A DNA stretch of 24,548 nucleotides from a virus, in the IMG/VR virus record IMGVR_UViG_3300031974_000276, positions 1 to 24,548 of that record. One strand, written 5' to 3'. The notes beneath the pieces are model-generated. The model saw nothing but the letters and a program-made list of their open reading frames with translations. It did not search any database and was not told where the DNA came from. The position numbers and the translations under genes are program-made. Position 1 is the first letter of the stretch, and every line of letters begins with the position of its first letter. Shown here in pieces: positions 22,377 through 24,548 of the stretch.

Positions 22377-23746
22377 TATAATTTGAAGTCACTAAACTTA
22401 TCGTAAGCGACCTCTTTTTGATTTACTTCTTTTTGATTGCTGTCAACAATATTTTGTGCTGATTGACCAACATCATATAGTCTCATCTTGGCTCTATCTA
22501 CACCTATGATAAATGACCTGTTGACGCTTGGGTCATTGTATCTATTTTTAAGTTGTTTAACTTTCATTTGACCTAGTTGTTCTAGTTCTTCATTACTAAT
22601 TAAAGCAAACATAAAATCTGCTGTTGCTGGTAAACCAAATGATTCAGACGTATCTTCTAATCCAATATCACTTGAAGTAAAACCAGTTCTTGTTGTTTGT
22701 GTGGCACTAAAGATTGGTACATTAAATTCTACTGCAAGACCTCTTAACTCTTCAGCAATAGCCTTAATATAGAAATAAGAACCAATATTACCACCTTTAA
22801 ATCTACTTGAAGCACATATATTTAAATAATCAATAAAGATAATATCTGGTCTAAATGATTTCTTTAATGCTAGTTCATCTATTAATGCTTTAAAATGTCC
22901 ACTATGAGCAGACGCTGTTGGATATTCTTTAATAATAAGTTTACCATAAGTCTTGTCTGATATTTTTTTCATCTTATTTTCATACAAGTCTTTAGGCATT
23001 ACGTGTAGGTCATCCATAGAAACGTCTAATAAGTTAGCGTCTATTCTTTCTGCAATTCTTTCCTCTGCCATTTCTAAAGTAATATATAAAACATTTTGAC
23101 CCTCTGTTAAGAAGTTAGAAGCCATATGACACATAAACAAAGATTTACCAACACCGGTACCTGCTAATGCAATATTCAATGTCTTAGCTGGAACACCACC
23201 TTTGGTAATTCTATTCATATATTCTAAATCAAATTTATATCTTTTCTCTTTAGTATGGTACCAATCATATCTTTTTTCTGCGTCATCAATATAATCGTGA
23301 CCAACTGACTTGTCAAACGATACTGCTAATGCGTCTGATAATATATGTGGTATTGCCTCTGCTGATTGTTTCTTATCTTTGCCATCTAATATTTTGATAC
23401 CACTTAATACTGCATTGTGAACAGCACGGTCTTTACACCACTTTTCAGTAGTATCTAAAAGCCATTGTTCATCTGTCTCCAGATTTTTAATTGCATTTAC
23501 ATAGTCTTTTATATTATTGTGTTCAGTATCATTAATATCTTTTCTACTATTAACTTCAATTAGTATAGCGTCTCTTGTAGGTACATTATTATACTTTGTA
23601 ATAAAATCAAATATGGTAGTAAATAATACCTGTTCAGTTCTTTCAACAAAGTAATCTTCTTTTAGAAAAGGTAAAACTTTTCTAGCATACTCTTCTTTGT
23701 GAAATAAATTACTTAATATGGTATATTCTATTCTATCACTTATCAT
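22376..23746 (-). CDS. 41: Replicative DNA helicase, T4 gp41 / DnaB-type
   Basis: 456 aa, close to T4 gp41 length. Hexameric 5'-to-3' helicase of the replication fork, working with the primase encoded at 2432-3430. The N-terminal helical domain (1-150) precedes a RecA-type core: Walker A A-G-T-G-V-G-K-S (195-202), catalytic Glu225 in L-E-M-A-E-E-R, Walker B I-I-F-I-D-Y-L-N-I (302-310), and sensor Gln350 in S-A-T-Q-T. Intact. Its start overlaps the previous gene by 11 bases, with AGGTG upstream. Confidence 0.95.
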   Translation of the reverse strand: MISDRIEYTILSNLFHKEEYARKVLPFLKEDYFVERTEQVLFTTIFDFITKYNNVPTRDAILIEVNSRKDINDTEHNNIKDYVNAIKNLETDEQWLLDTTEKWCKDRAVHNAVLSGIKILDGKDKKQSAEAIPHILSDALAVSFDKSVGHDYIDDAEKRYDWYHTKEKRYKFDLEYMNRITKGGVPAKTLNIALAGTGVGKSLFMCHMASNFLTEGQNVLYITLEMAEERIAERIDANLLDVSMDDLHVMPKDLYENKMKKISDKTYGKLIIKEYPTASAHSGHFKALIDELALKKSFRPDIIFIDYLNICASSRFKGGNIGSYFYIKAIAEELRGLAVEFNVPIFSATQTTRTGFTSSDIGLEDTSESFGLPATADFMFALISNEELEQLGQMKVKQLKNRYNDPSVNRSFIIGVDRAKMRLYDVGQSAQNIVDSNQKEVNQKEVAYDKFSDFKL

Positions 23747-24071
23747 TTATTATATCACCTCTCTCTAATTGGTCTTCTAATAGTTCTAATAGTATATCAC
23801 CAATATAATCTATAAATTCTTTATTGTCAAGCAGTATTAGATTTTTGGGATTTTTTTTAACGGTGTAATCAAACTTCATAGGAAGTTTACCGTCTTTTTC
23901 AACTTCACTCTCTGGAGCAAATGCAACTCTACCATAGTGGTAAATTACATCTTTGAATTTACCCTCTGTAATCTTAACGCAAGAAAAGTCTTCGCCTTCT
24001 TTTTGTGCAAAGACGTACCTTTTAGGCTTCGTCTTCTTGTCCGTATGTAAATTTTCGTTTTGTGTGTTCAT
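23736..24071 (-). CDS. Small hypothetical protein between uvsX and gp41
   Basis: 111 aa from the ATG at 24071 ([10 protein letters not shown]). A longer frame up to 24188 exists but would lie inside uvsX coding sequence, so the shorter start with 50 bases overlap is preferred; a GGATAAG lies just upstream. A small beta-rich N-terminal part and an acidic C-terminus are seen ([11 protein letters not shown]). No family recognised. Position between recombinase and helicase suggests a replication accessory role. Confidence 0.65.
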   Translation of the reverse strand: MNTQNENLHTDKKTKPKRYVFAQKEGEDFSCVKITEGKFKDVIYHYGRVAFAPESEVEKDGKLPMKFDYTVKKNPKNLILLDNKEFIDYIGDILLELLEDQLERGDIINDK

Positions 24072-24548
24072 CAATCTTATCCAATACCTCTTTTGTAAAA
24101 TACTTTTCAGGCTCTGTATTGATAGACTTACCAAATACTTTTGTACCATCAGGCATTTCATATCTAGTAGATACTTTCTTAAACACACCGGCTTCTTCGC
24201 CTAGTTCTAACAGACCATAATGTCTATCTAAACCTTGTTTATATGAAAGTCTTACATCTATTTGAGCATTCTCTTTTGTTATTCTTGACTTATAATTTTT
24301 ACAATGAATAATATTACCAACTACCTCTGTGCCATCTTTTTCTTTTCTTTTGCCTAGGTAGATGATTGATGAAGCAGCGTATTTCAAACCTGAACCGCCA
24401 CCCATTTCTTTTTGTGGAAACATAGAACCAATAACATCATAAGTATGATTGGTCATTATCATAGGAACACCTGCTTGACCTAGTTTTAAAGTCAATACTC
24501 TGAAAGTAGATTTGACAATTTGTGACCTTGTCATATCTCTAGTTTCTT
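24022..24548 (-). CDS. uvsX: UvsX recombinase (RecA family), C-terminal part
   Basis: Frame open to the right edge, so the start is outside; about 174 residues remain. Conserved elements of the phage RecA core are seen: [10 protein letters not shown] (L2-side strand with the N-H-T-Y-D motif), [16 protein letters not shown] (L2 loop region) and a terminal acidic tail. UvsX drives strand invasion in T4-type recombination-dependent replication. The Walker A motif lies outside the window. Followed by the small gene and gp41, an arrangement seen in other T4-like phages. Confidence 0.92.
   Translation of the reverse strand, partial: ETRDMTRSQIVKSTFRVLTLKLGQAGVPMIMTNHTYDVIGSMFPQKEMGGGSGLKYAASSIIYLGKRKEKDGTEVVGNIIHCKNYKSRITKENAQIDVRLSYKQGLDRHYGLLELGEEAGVFKKVSTRYEMPDGTKVFGKSINTEPEKYFTKEVLDKIDEHTKRKFTYGQEDEA

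Noticed and set aside
24072-24188. N-terminal extension of the small gene between uvsX and gp41
   Set aside because: It lies entirely inside uvsX coding sequence in another frame and its composition looks like a frame shadow.
1-24548. tRNA genes, CRISPR arrays, insertion sequences, attachment sites
   Set aside because: No cloverleaf, spaced repeat array, transposase or flanking inverted repeats were seen; coding is almost continuous.

Overview
The window looks like part of the genome of a T4-like (Straboviridae-type) myovirus infecting a low-GC marine bacterium, most plausibly a pelagiphage or cyanophage relative. All genes read from the minus strand, coding density is close to complete, the DNA is AT-rich, and many neighbours are joined by TAATG or ATGA stop/start overlaps. 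The replication proteins UvsX, gp41 helicase and gp61 primase are recognisable, as is a class Ia NrdA. Upstream regions carry the T4-type late promoter motif (TATAAATA / NATAAATA). No tRNA, CRISPR, insertion sequence or host gene was seen. The exact host is inference.

Layout, in the direction of transcription (right to left). (1) 24548-22101: uvsX (5' end missing), a small gene, the gp41 DnaB-type helicase and a small basic protein; this is the recombination/replication block. (2) 22079-13212: a 491-aa protein, then a long coupled unit behind a late promoter at 20596-20603. It encodes a ligase-like nucleotidyltransferase (KxDG motif), a 53-aa protein, an adenylate kinase, a zeta-toxin/polynucleotide-kinase-like P-loop kinase, a double nucleotidyltransferase (pol-beta type plus HIGH type), a Cys-containing domain protein, a 587-aa Lys-rich mosaic protein and a 90-aa module. 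(3) 13151-12669: a HAD-type 5'(3')-deoxyribonucleotidase. (4) 12602-12321: a one-gene unit with its own late promoter and a UUCG-loop hairpin. (5) 12214-7084: a late unit of small virion-type proteins, followed by a DUF1353 protein, a 34-aa membrane peptide and an overlapping spanin-like pair. (6) 6987-3538: a late unit behind a duplicated late promoter, with two Sec-secreted proteins and two membrane coiled-coil proteins. (7) 3430-1: gp61 primase behind a near-consensus sigma70 promoter, nrdA, and the start of another small gene.

The most interesting pattern is in regions 2 and 5. At least six proteins begin with variants of M-K-T-F-K-x-x-I, resembling the T4 capsid-targeting sequence (MKTYQEFIAEA) of internal head proteins, and several have an [IL]-x-E prohead-protease-type site just after it. 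The carriers include the adenylate kinase, the P-loop kinase and the double nucleotidyltransferase, and they lie downstream of late promoters. I infer that this phage may package a set of nucleotide- or RNA-modifying enzymes inside its head for delivery with the DNA. This is a hypothesis from sequence pattern only; virion proteomics would settle it.
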